In this document: positions 23,661-34,914 of the stretch, in pieces
Position numbering within the stretch: position 1 is the first letter of the stretch
Layout of the letters: every line of letters begins with the position of its first letter
Source of the DNA: Spirogloea muscicola
Taxonomy: Eukaryota; Streptophyta; Zygnematophyceae; Spirogloeales; Spirogloeaceae
DNA: 64,000 bases
Direction: 5' to 3'
NCBI GenBank assembly: GCA_009602725.1
Contig: WELB01000231.1
Span: 41,888-105,887, forward strand
Position numbers and translations under genes: made by a program
The notes under the pieces: generated by a model
What the model was told of the DNA's origin: nothing
Databases searched by the model: none
The model's input: the letters and a program-made list of their open reading frames with translations, nothing else

Positions 23661-23919
23661 GCTGCAAAAAAGTCTGATATACGACTGCGCAAGGACGACA
23701 AGCATGCTGCCGGCAAGACCATCTCAGCCGGAAGCACATTCTGAGAATGTGCATATCCTAGATCAGCAGTATCCCCAGTAGGGTATGGAATGAGGCCCTA
23801 TGCCAAAGATGTCAACTGTGGCTCTGAAACTTTTCGTGTAATTGAGACAAACGAAGGCCAAAATGGCCAAGTACGAAGGCAAGCACATCTAATGACATAC
23901 ATCACTCACTGCAAAACGA

Positions 23920-24150
23920 CCCGCTCAGAAACCACGAATCAGTACATAAAGGTCGCTAATCAATGCCCGAATAACAGATGGCAGATTCAAAGCCCTTCTG
24001 CCACCAACTAGAGCTCGCCCAGCTTTCTGGTGCAGAGCATGAGCCTGAGCACGCTGTAAACAGGCCAACACTTGCCGACGCAAGAACGGCAAATATGCAG
24101 CTGGCAAGCCCATCTCAGCCGGACGCACATCTGCACGTTGTGCATAGCCT
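23920..24150 (-). mobile_element. LINE C-terminus, type C
   Basis: Encodes LACLQRAQAHALHQKAGRAL and ends DLYVLIRGF with TAG near 23925. The reading frame continues upstream into the inverted repeat that begins at about 24152. Confidence 0.72.
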
Positions 24151-24151
24151 G

Positions 24152-24660
24152 GATTGGCAATATTCTTAAGGAGAATGTGGAAACAAGAAGTCCCTAAACA
24201 GCCAAAGAGATTTACTGCAGCTGGCAGGAGCTGATTGTATTGGGGGTAATCGAAGTATAGCTGCAGCTTTCTGTGTTCTGCACTGCCCACTGCGTGGCCA
24301 GCGATGTGCGTCGATGCTGGACCTTTAATAAGGCTCCCATAACAACAACATCAACCAAGGCCCTTGGTCCTCGACCAGGTTGCACGCCCACAATGTCAAG
24401 GGTGGGGCAATGATGACGTCCCTGGGCAACCTGGTGGAGGACCACGAGCCTTGGTCGATGTTGTTGTTATGGAGGCGTATAAAGGTCGCGTAAAAAGGTC
24501 CAGCATCGACACACATCGCTGGCCACGCAGTGGGCGGTGCAGAACAAAGAAAGCTGCAGCACTACTCCGATTACCCCCAATGCGATCAGCCAGCTGCAGT
24601 CAACATCTTTGGCTGTTAGGGTCCTCGTTTCCACTCACTCCTTCAGAATATTGCCTGAAC
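24152..24660. repeat. Long foldback (inverted repeat), arms about 230 bp
   Basis: The left arm (about 24152-24384) and right arm (about 24428-24660) are reverse complements at roughly 85-90% by eye, with a spacer of about 43 bases. Shared blocks include CCCACTGCGTGGCCAGCGAT and CCATAACAACAACATC. Neither arm holds a convincing gene of its own. The element sits between the C-terminal and reverse-transcriptase parts of a degenerate LINE. Confidence 0.85.
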
Positions 24661-26040
24661 GAGGAGGTGAAGGAGGGGGAGCAAACCTGCAAACCCATCA
24701 TGCCAACTCCCAGACGAGCAGCCGTAATTCTTGCTGGTGGGCCAACGAGGTATATGTTTTCAGCGTAGGAGGAAAGAGGAGGGTGGGTGCTGGCGCTGGG
24801 TGCGCCATAGTGCCTGTCACTGTTCAAAGGCAAACAGGATGAGGCTGAATGGGTCTCCCTGGCATGTGCCACTTGTTGACCACTGCATCTTCAAGGACTC
24901 TTCAGCTTGATATAGCAGCCGCCCTGATTTGCCATAGGCCTGAGTAGAATGGGATCAGGGAGGGCAGTGGTCGAGTAGCTCCTCAATGATGACGCAGCAT
25001 TCCACTATCCTTAATATGGTGTTCTATTTCTAGACCAGGACCATCATGGTTGGGTCGACGTTGAGGGCTGCGCGGATGCCGTGTATGAGGGCCTCTGCGC
25101 CGCAAGACATGCCTGCACCCAATGGTGAGGCGAAGGTGGCTGTACAACTGGGATTCAGCTTGCCACACAGCCTTGATTACCAGCCGCATGAGGACTTCTG
25201 TCATGACGATGGGCCTCACACTGCCTGCCGGCTTGATTGCGGGCCAGCAGGTGGCTGGAGCTCAGGGCATAGGCGATGCGGGGGGGGGGGTAGTGGCCCT
25301 GGCGATGTGCCGGCAGGTGGAGAGGAGCAGGGAGAGGCTTTGTGCATCTCCATCTTAGAAGAGGTCCCGTAAGTGCGCGAAGAGCCAACAGGAAGGACGA
25401 AGCGGGGAGTTTTAGTGAGTGCTGCTTGGAGCACCTCTGCTGAGAGGATGAGAAAAGTGAGGAGCTCGAAGGGCCATCGCTGAAGACCATGCGAGGGGCT
25501 TTAGTGATTGCTGCTTGGAGCACCTCTGCTGAGAGGTTGAGAAAAGTGAGGAGCTCGAAGGGCCATCGCTGAAGACCATGCGAGGGGCTTTAGTGATTGC
25601 TGCTTGGAGTACCTCTGCTGAGAGGTTGAGAAAAGTGAGGAGCTCGCCAACCCAGGGCTCAAGAGAGTGCTGAGTGAATGATGCAGCTGGCGTAAGGTGG
25701 CCTCATTGCTTGTTGCCGGGCCCTCGGGGCAGAGGACCTGAATAGCCTGCCAGACCTTTCCTGCCCTTCCGAAGAGCCTTGCACGCGCTAAGTTGCCATC
25801 CATGGATTGATGAGAGGGCTAATTGACTGTGCCGCCACGCCCACGCCCACGCCATTTGAGAGCGCGACTTGTGCGGCTGCTGCATGCTGCTGCGCCAGCT
25901 CCTCCCATCGGCCGCTTTCAAAACGAGCCAGTCTATCCTAGAGGCACTTGCGGCCACGAACGCCATAGGAGGGTAGAGGGCCAAGCACAACTGGCGTCAA
26001 GGAGACAGCAAGACTCCTTCCACTTTCTTTGCTCTCCAAC
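24661..26040 (-). mobile_element. Degenerate LINE reverse-transcriptase fragment
   Basis: Reading leftward: ARARLFGRAGKVWQAIQVL (the region before the RT fingers), then RPIVMTEVLMRLVIKAVWQ, then TCQGDPFSLILFAFEQ and YAENIYLVGPPARITAA, where the usual YADD reads YAEN. Several frame changes exist, so it is an old, inactive copy. It contains an 89 bp tandem repeat. Confidence 0.75.
25410..25645. repeat. 89-bp tandem repeat, about 2.7 copies
   Basis: GCTGCTTGG recurs at 25421, 25510 and 25599 with near-identical units. It lies inside the LINE RT fragment; 89 is not a multiple of three, so it breaks the frame. Confidence 0.88.
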
Positions 26041-26049
26041 ATGTTGACC

Positions 26050-26816
26050 GACCCCTGTGGAACAACAGCGTTTAAAGTAAGCTCACAGTAGCTGCCACCA
26101 ACATTGCTCTTGCTTGCTGGCCCGCATTTGCACAGCCTCTATGAATGTCGGAGAAGTTCCTGTTTACTGGCAGGAATGCATCTGGCACCTCTCTGAATAC
26201 AATGTGATCTTAAGGAAGAGGAAATACCTCAGACCCCTGCAAGGGAACGACCTGACCTGACCTACGGACGAGGAACGGACATGCCAAGAGTCTCTTCAAA
26301 TCAGAGCAGCTCACCAGAGAGAAAGAGCCTCAAGAAAGGATGGCTCATCATTGCGGACTAAGAGCGCCCATGGTGAAGACGAGCAGCAGCACCAGTAGCA
26401 ATACGGTACCACAGCAACGTAAGACCTCCAGAGCAAATCTGGACTTTGAGATCAATCCAGCTGACATGCTCCACATCTGGCACATCACCCCAGCACTCTA
26501 TCTTAGCCTCAGCACTCTATCTAAATTAGTGCCTCACGTGAAATGTTAGCCAGTTATGCAGGTCATGCTTCGTCGATGGCAACGAGTTTCCATGCTGACC
26601 TTGGGTACTGTGCTCCGCAGCTTAGGTAGCCAGTAGCACATGCTCCCCTTCAAGTATGGCCTATCTGCCCAGCCGTTGCTAGAGAGAGGCTAGGGCACCA
26701 TATGGCACAGTACAGCGACAGTAAAGCGAGCACCACCTCAACCGCATAAGCTCCCACCATTATTGATACTTGCATCTAAATGTGGTCACGCCATCACAAT
26801 GCTGCAAGGGGTCACC
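26050..26816. other. Intergenic stretch without recognised gene
   Basis: About 770 bases between the LINE fragment and the APE2 stop. No domain-bearing exon or family repeat seen; probably APE2 3' region. Confidence 0.5.
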
Positions 26817-29800
26817 TCATTGCCCTGCAAGACCTCGCCCCTTTCCTCGCCTCTTTGATGCAGCCCATTCAAAGTGGTCACAACGAGCTTCCGGATTATC
26901 AGGAGGTCCCTGCCAACACAAATGCCTTGCCCATACAGCGTCATTGAATGACTGATTGCATGTGGAGTGCACAAGGGCTCAAACTAGCAGCCTGTGCATT
27001 CAGACTGTGTCAAGTACTGCTGATGGTGACCACAAATGGATGTAACATTGCAACCCACCTTCGCTCGAGCGCACACGTAGAAACCTCGTCCAATGTTAGC
27101 CCCTGCCTTCTTGACCATGCGGCCAACACACCTTTCTCTGTGACCCTTGCAGACAGGAGCCCTCTCCAACATACTCCTTTGAATGCGCTGCCACTCTGCT
27201 GTTGCTGCAGCTGAAGCATCTATTCGCCTGTTGCTCAATTCGTCAATCTCCTGCAACAACCATAATGGTTCTGGCTGGGATTCACTATCCTTTCCCAAGG
27301 TATCGAATCCTCCAGGAACCACTTTTTCCAATGTACTGCCATGATCATTAGAACTGGGTAACTGCCCTTCTTCTTTGATGTACTGTCGTCTCTTTGCTGT
27401 TCCGCCAGAAACCTGCCCCTGTCTTGGCCCAAAGAATGCACTCAAGCTGCTTTGACGAGGTGCAGGGCGCTTGACTCCTGCTGAGGGCATGAAGTCAATC
27501 GGGTCAGCTTGACAAGATTGTCTAGCGTGAGCCTTATCATCTGACGAACCATTGAATCCCTTCATCCTCTCATGCGCTTGTTGGGCACTACCCTCTGGTA
27601 TAAGCAAGGACCTCTCTTCTGCTGCAACCTCCACATTCTCCACTGTTGAGCAGGTTTGTGTTCCTTTCAACAACTCTTGCTCATCCTTCCGCTGCCTTTC
27701 CACCATGTAATTTGCATGAAGTGCCACTTGTTCTTCAGACAAGGGCCTAACTTTGTCATGTAGCATCTCGACTGCAAAAACAACTCAGGTATACCCGGTG
27801 TCAGACATGCGGAGGTCCAAAGTTTGCATAAGCATACACATTGACATCTGGTCATGCGAGGAAGTTGATGAACGTCGATAAATCAAGAGCCTTCAACAAA
27901 GAGCATGCTAGATCCTGAAAGAGTATGACCATTTAACGATGCAAGAGACTTGGCAAAACGAGCAAGGGGTGTTCATTTGGCAACTCATTTGGCAATGCAC
28001 GCTGCACGACAATGGCAACTGAACACATTGATATGCTGGATACAATGCACGAAGAGAAGAGCACTTGCTGCTAGTACTTATACTCTGTGACCTTGTCCAC
28101 CCACCTAGCTTCAGCTGACGACCATGGAGCTCAGGGAGGTAACGCGCTGCGAGTGATGGAATCTCATGGTCAACAATTGGTCCTGGTGAAGTGAGTCTGA
28201 CATACACAGGGGCATGATCTGAGCCTTCAAGTCTCAGGCTCCGTCCTCCTAACCACCTGTCACGAAGATGGTAAACAAGATTTAAGCTGTAAGAAGCTGC
28301 ATAAGACACGCTGCATTTCCTGAAGGGAAGAGCATGTCTACTCAAGCTCCACTACTGAATGTGAAACTGACAGACGAGCACAAAGCCCGGTGCTTTGGAA
28401 GCAGTACTGGCGGGAAGGACATGGGAATCAAGCACTGCCGTCTACTATTCCAACATTCAAGATGAGTAACTCACCGCGGCAGACCGTCCGCTTTCATCCG
28501 CTTGAAAGCAAGCATGATGTCACATTCTGTAACGTCACACTTGACAAGGTTGTGCTCCTTGTCGCTTTCTGTGAAGCAGCTGTCTTTGTTTTCAGTCATG
28601 CAAGCCTCGTTGCTTATCACCTGACTCTGGACATCCTCAATGGGCTCTCTACTAGAAGGCCAGCCTTTGATTTGCTCGGAATCATTCTGTTTAGAGGCAT
28701 CCAGCTGACAGTCTGTACCAGTTGTCCTTTCTCCATTTTCAGCAGCAGTAACCCTCTCCAGGAAGTCAATAGTGTCACTGTTATTAGCTAGAATGCTCTC
28801 TGTCAGAGTGCCTCTCCTCCTTCCCCTACAATCTTGGGATACTTGGAATGCTCCTGCCTCAACAAAGTGGCAGCAGGGCCCAGCGGCTAGTATGAGGTCA
28901 ATGCGTACGCCGTAATTGAACTCCTCTGCTCCAGAAGCTTGCGACCAGCATGTGTAAGCTTCTTTCCTGTTGAAGAAGGCAAGATATCTTACTTTCAATT
29001 ATCCAGCTGCCAGCCAACATATTAGAGGGCCTAACTAGCTGATTATGACAATGGACAAGTACGTGATACAGGATGAGCTAGAAGCTGGAGTATTAGCGAA
29101 GGTATACACCTGTCCGGATGTAAACTTCGGAAGACGTCGTGAAATGGCCCTCCAGTATGAGGCAGCATTGAGTTGAGCCATTGCCGACAAGGGTTCTTGT
29201 CAAAGTCTGAACCAGGGCTGCAGGAATCTGTGGCAGCAGGCGCAATATTGTAGTCCCCAACTGCAATCACTCTTCTACCCCTACTCAGGAGCGCCTCCCA
29301 CCTTCGCTACAAACAATCAGGGAGACAACATCCCAAATTGACGATAAGCTTAGTACTACTGTGAAGGTCTTGCAGCAGGCCGGAAGCAAATGCAGTAATG
29401 AGAGAGGGCCCTTCTTCATTCTAAGGAAGGGACTGAAGTCAGTAAGACTGACATCAGTGCAATATGCACAGGAGATAGTATCACTAGCTGCTACAACTTA
29501 CCTGAAGGGCAGCATAGAAGAGCAGCTTGAATCTGAAGCGCTCCTCGTCACCAGGCTCCACACGAGGGCCGTAGAAGTTGAACAGCACTGAAGCAACACG
29601 TACAACATGTAAGAAAGGCCTGAGCCTCACCAAAGTCAGATTTGTATTTACAAGCTTCAGCTCCACTGCTCTTCAAACCTAGATCCTGCATGAGTTGCAC
29701 AGCAGGAACGTGTTCACCAACTGTTCTGCACAAGACCTGATTCAAACGTCACCCTCCCAGGATACACAACACTCCTCTGCAACTTTGCCACAATCTCACA

Positions 29801-30738
29801 ATCGGCTGCAGTCTACAATGCAGGCCTCAATAGAATGTAGAGCTAGTAGCAGTGCCAGCATACCGAAGGCGCCGTGATCAGTGACGATGCACCGTCCCTC
29901 GGTGTCTAGCTGCAGCAGTTCGTGCCTGGATACCCCCTCCATAGCCCAGACGCCCTCATAGGCGCCGACCCTGCCTTTGGTATCTCCAAGCTCACCAACA
30001 GAGTCACAGTGGAGTAGACCTGTGAAGCCCTCGTCCGCAGCAAGCGGAAGTGCTGCAGACGTGTTGCTGCCCATCGTTCTGCAGAATGTTGCGACTCCTG
30101 CATTGCCAGCAACCTCACAGTGATGCGCTTGTGAGCTAGTTGCAGACTCCACTGCCATGCAAAGCTGACACCACCTTGCATGCTCGGCTGTCGAGTTTAA
30201 TTGCTCGACTGAGAGAATGAGCACTACGCCACAGTGCGCATGGCTTCATGGGCTTTGATTCGAGAGCTCTCACGATCTGAGCAGGGAAAATGAACCGACA
30301 ACTGCAAGTAGGTGCCGCTTTGAGTCCAGCTTAAGGGTACCTGAGTAGCCGACGCGGCCGCGCTTGGAGCCGCGCGCGAAGGAGAAGAAGGACTCGTAGT
30401 TCTCAGCGGTGGCAACGTCCTCGGTGATGTCGTGCCGCGCGAGCTTCGTCTCCTGCCAACCGCGGAGGCAAGCAGCACCATCGAACAAGGCAAATTCAGC
30501 ACATCGCACACAACCGCGACGGCAGATCCAGCCTTCCCATCAAGCTGGAGCGCGAGAGCGCCACCGCCGGGGAGGAGTCCGGCAGGCGGCGCCGGGAGGC
30601 GGTTTCGTGGAGTAGGGTTTGGGGTGGGACCTGGAAGCAGACGATGTCGGCGTCGAGCGCGTCCAGGAGGCGGCGCAGGCCGCGGTGCTGCTGCACGCGG
30701 GCCCGCAGGCCGTTCACGTTGTACGTCACGATCTTCAT
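26817..30738 (-). CDS. APE2: AP endonuclease 2 (class II, exonuclease III family)
   Basis: DNA repair nuclease with 3' phosphodiesterase/exonuclease roles in base excision repair and checkpoint signalling; nuclear. Start at 30738: [20 protein letters not shown] with the conserved Asn. Then [12 protein letters not shown] (catalytic Glu, split by an intron), [18 protein letters not shown] (near 30390), [12 protein letters not shown] and [17 protein letters not shown] (about 29590-29530). Next come [19 protein letters not shown] (catalytic D-x-N, about 29280), the exon with [20 protein letters not shown] (about 28950), and [15 protein letters not shown] (final D-H, about 28240). The C-terminal part has a PIP-like box QSSLSAFFG (PCNA binding) and a GRF zinc finger: [24 protein letters not shown], then a last exon with CDHFEWAA ending at TGA 26817-26819. 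Catalytic residues all look intact. A minus-strand LINE cluster lies upstream. Confidence 0.94.
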
Positions 30739-30974
30739 GCCGCCGCCGCCGCTCGGGGGGCTGCGAGCAAGCTGGCGGCGCGGTGGCCCCGCCTCGCCCC
30801 GCCGGGGGCCACACCTCTCACCCCGCTTCCCTGTGCTGCCAAGTCTAGGGCCCAGAGGCAGGGAGTTCCGCAAAAACCCAAACCCGCAACTCGTTTCCCC
30901 TACCCTTGTTCCTCGCATGAGGCGTGTCGATCTGACGAACTTCCCCCCCGGGAGGTGGCAAGGGGCTCCTTATG

Positions 30975-31315
30975 ATTGACGCTTGCCCATCGGCAGAAGA
31001 AATTGCTCGCCCATACAAAAAGAGGGGCGCGCAAAGCCAGCCCAGATATCGGCACCCACGCCAAAAAGAAAGAAAGTGGCTCTCCCAAAAGGAATTTCGT
31101 GTATTTGAAACAAACGTAGGCCAAATGGCCGAAAAGGGGCAAGGGCTGTGAACAGCCAGTCGGAAATATCAGTACAAGGTCCGAAGAAAGTGCTCGCCCA
31201 TAGAGAAGAAGAAGGCTCGCCCATAGAGAAAGAGGGGCTGGCAAAGCCAGCCCAAAAAGAATGGACAATGTCCAAAGCCGAAGAATGAGATGCCGAGGAA
31301 GGACTCCTCTACTCT
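30975..31315 (-). mobile_element. Cluster of LINE 3' UTR hairpin units upstream of APE2
   Basis: Three minus-orientation hairpin units: a decayed one near 31030, one near 31150 (degenerate), and a perfect GGGGCTGGCAAAGCCAGCCC at about 31226. The block 31208-31315 is inverted-repeated at 31506-31612. Confidence 0.72.
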
Positions 31316-31770
31316 TCTGAACCTTTGTGACTTCTTTTTGGGCTGGCTTTTCGCAGCCCTTGCCCCCATTGCGCGCGCAGGACGCGCTCTGGCCGCCGCC
31401 TCCGGGTCTCGGCGGAGTGCCTCCTTCCCTGCCTCGAGCTACTCGGACCTGATGTTGCTCACTCGCGGGTACTGAGCTTCCCTAGTATGTTGTCGTGATT
31501 GGTAGGGTAGAGGAGTCCTTCCTCGGCATCTCATTCTTCGGCTTTGGACATTGTCCATTCTTTTTGGGCTGGCTTTGCCAGCCCCTCTTTCTCTATGGGC
31601 GAGCCTTCTTCTTCATTGGGAGTGCCACTTCCTCCTACCAATCACGACAACATACTAGGGAAGCTCAGTACCCGCGAGTGAGCAACATCAGGTCCGAGTA
31701 GCTCGAGGCAGGGAAGGAGGCACTCCGCCGAGACCCGGAGGCGGCGGCCAGAGCGCGTCCTGCGCGCGTG
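31208..31770. repeat. Interleaved perfect inverted repeats (A', B, A, B')
   Basis: Block A' (about 31208-31315) is the reverse complement of A (about 31506-31612). Block B (about 31372-31500) is the reverse complement of B' (about 31640-31768). Both pairs look essentially identical by eye, so they are young. A third copy of much of A' lies at 63645-63725. Confidence 0.85.
31372..31625 (+). mobile_element. LINE 3' end, type E
   Basis: C-terminus AGRALAAASGSRRSASFPAS and DLMLLTRGY, TGA near 31473, then a 3' UTR with CTAGTATGTTGTCGTGATTG, a GGGCTGGCTTTGCCAGCCC hairpin at about 31567 and a CTTCTTCTT end. Confidence 0.8.
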
Positions 31771-33385
31771 TGGACAGCGTGGGCAAGGGATCGCTGGAAC
31801 GATACCGCCAAGCGCATGCGAAAGACCTGGGCGAGCGACCCGGCGGCGTTGAAGCCGGGCAGCGCCCCGGGCGGACCCGACCGCCGATCAATAGCCTGAC
31901 GAGCAAGCCGCTGGAGGAGATCCAGCCAGCGGCTGCCGAAGGCCCCGTGAACATCTATCGCCAGGGCCGCGAACTCATCACCGACCGGGTGATCGGCATA
32001 TTTTTTCTCTTTTGCCCGGGCTGCCAGGCCGACCGCATGCCCTGCAAACGACGCCGACCTGGTGGGGTTGCCGGAGTCGTAGCTGTCCGTTGTCACCACA
32101 TCAGTGATGATGCGGGGACCGCCGCCGGGCGGGATAGCGACCAGGTCGGCGCGTCGGGTGTGCGACCGGCCGTCCTCGCCCCGCAGGATGGGCATGACTG
32201 AGGAGCACTCCACCGCCACCTTGAAGCCCGCCTCTATGAACACCCCCTGCATACCATCGCGCAAAAGATCATGGGAAGCGGTCCTCTCGCCTCCGTGGGC
32301 GCAACGGAGCATGTGCGCGGCCAGCTCCGCAGGGTCGGCGTGCCGGGCGCCGCACTCGCACTGTGTGACACCTGTAAGGCAGGGAGGGAGGAGCCCCAAG
32401 AGCCGATGCACCGCCGTCCGGTAGACCTCGTCGGGCATGGTAAGTGCTGCATAGAGTGGGAGCGCTTGGAGCCACGCCGCCGCCCCAGGGGAAGAGGCGG
32501 AGAGAAGCCGAGCACGCCCGCGAACGTCAGACGGAGGGAGAAGCTCCACCGCCTGGTCGGAGGCCGCCTTCTCGACCAACGCCGTGAAGCGTGCCTGAGC
32601 CCGCAGGTCTGGAGTGTGGGCGAGGTGCCGGAAAGGAACAGTCTGCTCGGACATGTTGGGGTGGACCTGCAGGAGCCTGTCGCGGGCAGTGCGGAGGGCG
32701 ACTTGGAAGGGGAGTTGGCCTGTCTCCACATCGGCTGCCGCCCGCTCCAGGGCGCGTTGTCCGTGCACGAGGAACCTCTGACACATGGGGGCGGCCACCT
32801 GCGCCTCGCTTCCCAGGAAGGCCGCCTCACAGACGCGGGCAACTGAGCGGCATCCCAAGCCGCCACGACTGATCGGCAGGCTGGCCTGCAGCTGCGCAGC
32901 TTGGGTGGTGAGGAACGCCGGGTGCTGCACGAGGGAGGCTGCGGCCGCCATAATGCCGGTGTCGAAGGCCTCATACGCTGCCGTCACCGCCGGTGAGGGA
33001 AGGACGGTGCGGGCCAGGTAGTGGGGCCGCTGCGCGATGCACCGGGTCAGCATGGCGGTTGCCAGCTGCATGTCGTTCAGCGTGTGCAGGCGGGCCGCCG
33101 GCCGGAGGTGGTCCTGCAGCCGCCCCTGCAGCTGCTCCGCCACGAAGGCAGGTGCGCCCAGGGGGACGCCGAGGAGAGTGAGGCCCTCGGCCGGTGTCTG
33201 GCAGCCCACGGGCAGGCCCAGGTGGGCTGGCAGGGGACCTGCCGGGGACCAGGCACAGCACTTGTCCGCCCGGATGTCCAGGCCGATCGCGCCCAGCTGC
33301 ACCTGGAGGGTAGCAAAGGCTGCCACGACGTCTGCAGGCGGTCCCACCAGAGTGGTATCATCTGCGTAGAAGAGGAGCTGGCAAA
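31640..33385 (-). mobile_element. LINE ORF: reverse-transcriptase end plus zinc-knuckle and PD-(D/E)XK-like nuclease, 5' truncated
   Basis: Longest intact LINE frame: about 570 codons, stop TGA at 31665-31667. It begins inside the RT palm at LLFYADDTTLVGPPA (YADD catalytic pair) and continues with the thumb-like region (ADKCCAWSPAGPLPAHLGLP, TLLGVPLGAPAFVAEQLQ) and a long helical part. A CECGARH..ELAAHMLRCAHGG block (C-x-C ... H-x3-C) follows; then HDLLRDGMQGVFIEAGFKVA, E, RRADLVAIPP and IITDVVTTDSYD, fitting the spacing of a restriction-like endonuclease. It ends DLMLLTRGY. I infer a non-LTR element with a C-terminal restriction-like endonuclease (as in R2-like or Dualen-like clades). Upstream RT motifs are missing; the left end joins another LINE fragment. 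The clade is not certain. Confidence 0.85.
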
Positions 33386-33650
33386 GAAAGTAAGAAGACA
33401 GTGTCCAAAGCCAAAGAAAGAGTTGCCGAAAAAGGGCCAAAGGCAGCAGCGAGTGCACGGCCGGCACGAAGGTGTAGCGCGCGGGCCATAGACCGCTGCA
33501 GCGAGATGGCCAGGCATACGGTAGACTTGCGCGAAGCACTAAGAAGTGCTTCGCCTGGCCCCCTTCTTCTTGGGCTTCTTGTACTCTGCTCATTCTTTTT
33601 TGGGCTGGCTGTTCCAGCCCCTATCCTCAATGGGCGAGCTCTTTCTTCTG
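33386..33650. mobile_element. LINE fragments at the 5' junction of the main copy
   Basis: Positions 33386-33530 hold a minus-strand C-terminal piece (SLQRSMARALHLRAGRALAA). Positions 33541-33650 hold a + strand type A 3' UTR with a hairpin near 33601 ending in CTTTCTTCT. Confidence 0.65.
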
Positions 33651-33915
33651 CGCTAGCGACCCAGCTGCAGGGAGGTCCACCGGCTCCCCATTTGGAAGCG
33701 ACGGGCGATGGCGTGGCGGGCGAGCTGGTTGAGCAACTCAAGCCACCGAGCGCCCAGCGCCCCGTGGGTGTCAATTGCCAACGGGAAGAGCTCGTCGTCC
33801 CGCGGATGGTCGGCGTACTTTTGCCCGAGCGGCGCAGGCGACCGCATACCCAGCCTTGGTGGCACATTGGATTGGGTACTGGACTGGGTACTGGACTGGG
33901 TACTTGGACTGGGTG

Positions 33916-34071
33916 TAATTACTGAGTGATCAATCCTCCCCCCGTGCTGCCATACCATCTTCAGGCCCCTCTGTAGCTGCCAAACGCTTGTCGGCCCCTC
34001 CGAACCCTTGTCATTACATTTTGGGCTGGCTTTTCACAGCCCTTGCCCCCATTTGGAGTGCCACTTCTCTC
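33916..34071 (+). mobile_element. LINE tail-only insertion, type B, 156 bp
   Basis: Starts at the ORF stop (..TTACTGA) and runs through the type B 3' UTR with a hairpin near 34023 and GGAGTGCCACTTCTCT. It is flanked by GACTGGGTG on both sides (33907-33915 and 34072-34080), a 9 bp target-site duplication in the older LINE. Confidence 0.85.
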
Positions 34072-34120
34072 GACTGGGTGGGAACGGTCGTATGCGTCGG
34101 TGGTCACCACGTCCAGGAGA

Positions 34121-34266
34121 GAGAGAGAGAGAAGGCGCGCGGGGCGCATGAATTGAAAGGGAGGCCAATTCAAGCCAATACATTGTTCAGGCAGAGTCGA
34201 GTGCAGACTTAACAATGCTATATAATACGGAGACCTAATCTAAGGTACCTAAGATGACATTAGTAC
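34121..34266 (-). mobile_element. LINE tail-only insertion, type D, 146 bp
   Basis: Minus orientation, starting at the stop codon (GGGTACTAATGTC) and ending in a GA run. It is flanked by CCAGGAGA (34113-34120 and 34267-34274). The copy at 43800 shows the uninterrupted sequence. Confidence 0.87.
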
Positions 34267-34574
34267 CCAGGAGAAGACGTGGCCCGCCGGCCCGTGGGGT
34301 GGCCACCAGGTCAACGCGTCGAGCGTGGAGACCGTCGGCCCTTTCCTGGAGCGGCATGACGCCGGAGTGCTCCGCTGCCACCACGAACCAGCCTCCACCA
34401 GGATGCCATGCATCGCATCCCGGAGGCGGTCGAGGGCCGCCGTCCGCTCGCCGCCGTGTGAACAGCGCAGGACATGTGCAGCCAGCTCGCCAGGCCCGGC
34501 CCCTCGCTCGCCGCACTCGCATTGACGCACGCCCTGGACGCATGGAGGCGGCAGCCCCAGGAGCCGTGGAACCC

Positions 34575-34860
34575 CTTCCAGGCGCCTAGCCTCTCTGATC
34601 TGCGGCTGCTTAGCAGGGGTTACTGAGTGATTCGAAGCAGCTATGCTTCGTTTTGTGCTCGCTTTCCTTAGCGCTTCCCCTGGCCCCCTACTCGTACTTT
34701 GTTCATTCTTTTTAGGGCTGGCTTGTCCAGCCCCTCTCCTCCATGGGCTAGCCCTTTCTTCCCTGGCCCCCTACTCGTACTTTGTTCATTCTTTTTAGAG
34801 CTGGCTTGTCCAGCCCCTCTCCTCAATGGGCGAGCCCTTTCCCTGCCGAAAAAGGACTAC
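34575..34860 (+). mobile_element. LINE 3' end, type A, with duplicated hairpin unit
   Basis: SDLRLLSRGY with TGA near 34623, then a type A 3' UTR in which the segment from CTGGCCCCCTACTCGTAC through the hairpin occurs twice (about 34679-34760 and 34761-34845). Confidence 0.78.
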
Positions 34861-34914
34861 ACTACAAAGGGGCCAACAGCGCTTTCGCAAAGCTTTCTCG
34901 GGAGGAGATTTACT

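Larger units (their letters stand above)
33655..34570 (-). mobile_element. LINE nuclease-region fragment carrying two later LINE-tail insertions
   Basis: Minus strand encodes, from right to left, CECGERGAGPGELAAHVLRC, HGGERTAALDRLRDAMHGIL, VDLVATP.., then, beyond two inserts, KYADHPRDDELFPLAID, THGALGARWLELLNQLARHA. Compare 43504-43935, which is uninterrupted. A 12 bp unit (ACTGGGTACTGG) is tandemly repeated at 33870-33912, beside the first insert. Confidence 0.78.

Noticed and set aside
24212-24445. Open frames in the foldback arms as genes
   Set aside because: Each arm gives short frames without any family pattern; the two-fold symmetry is the real signal.
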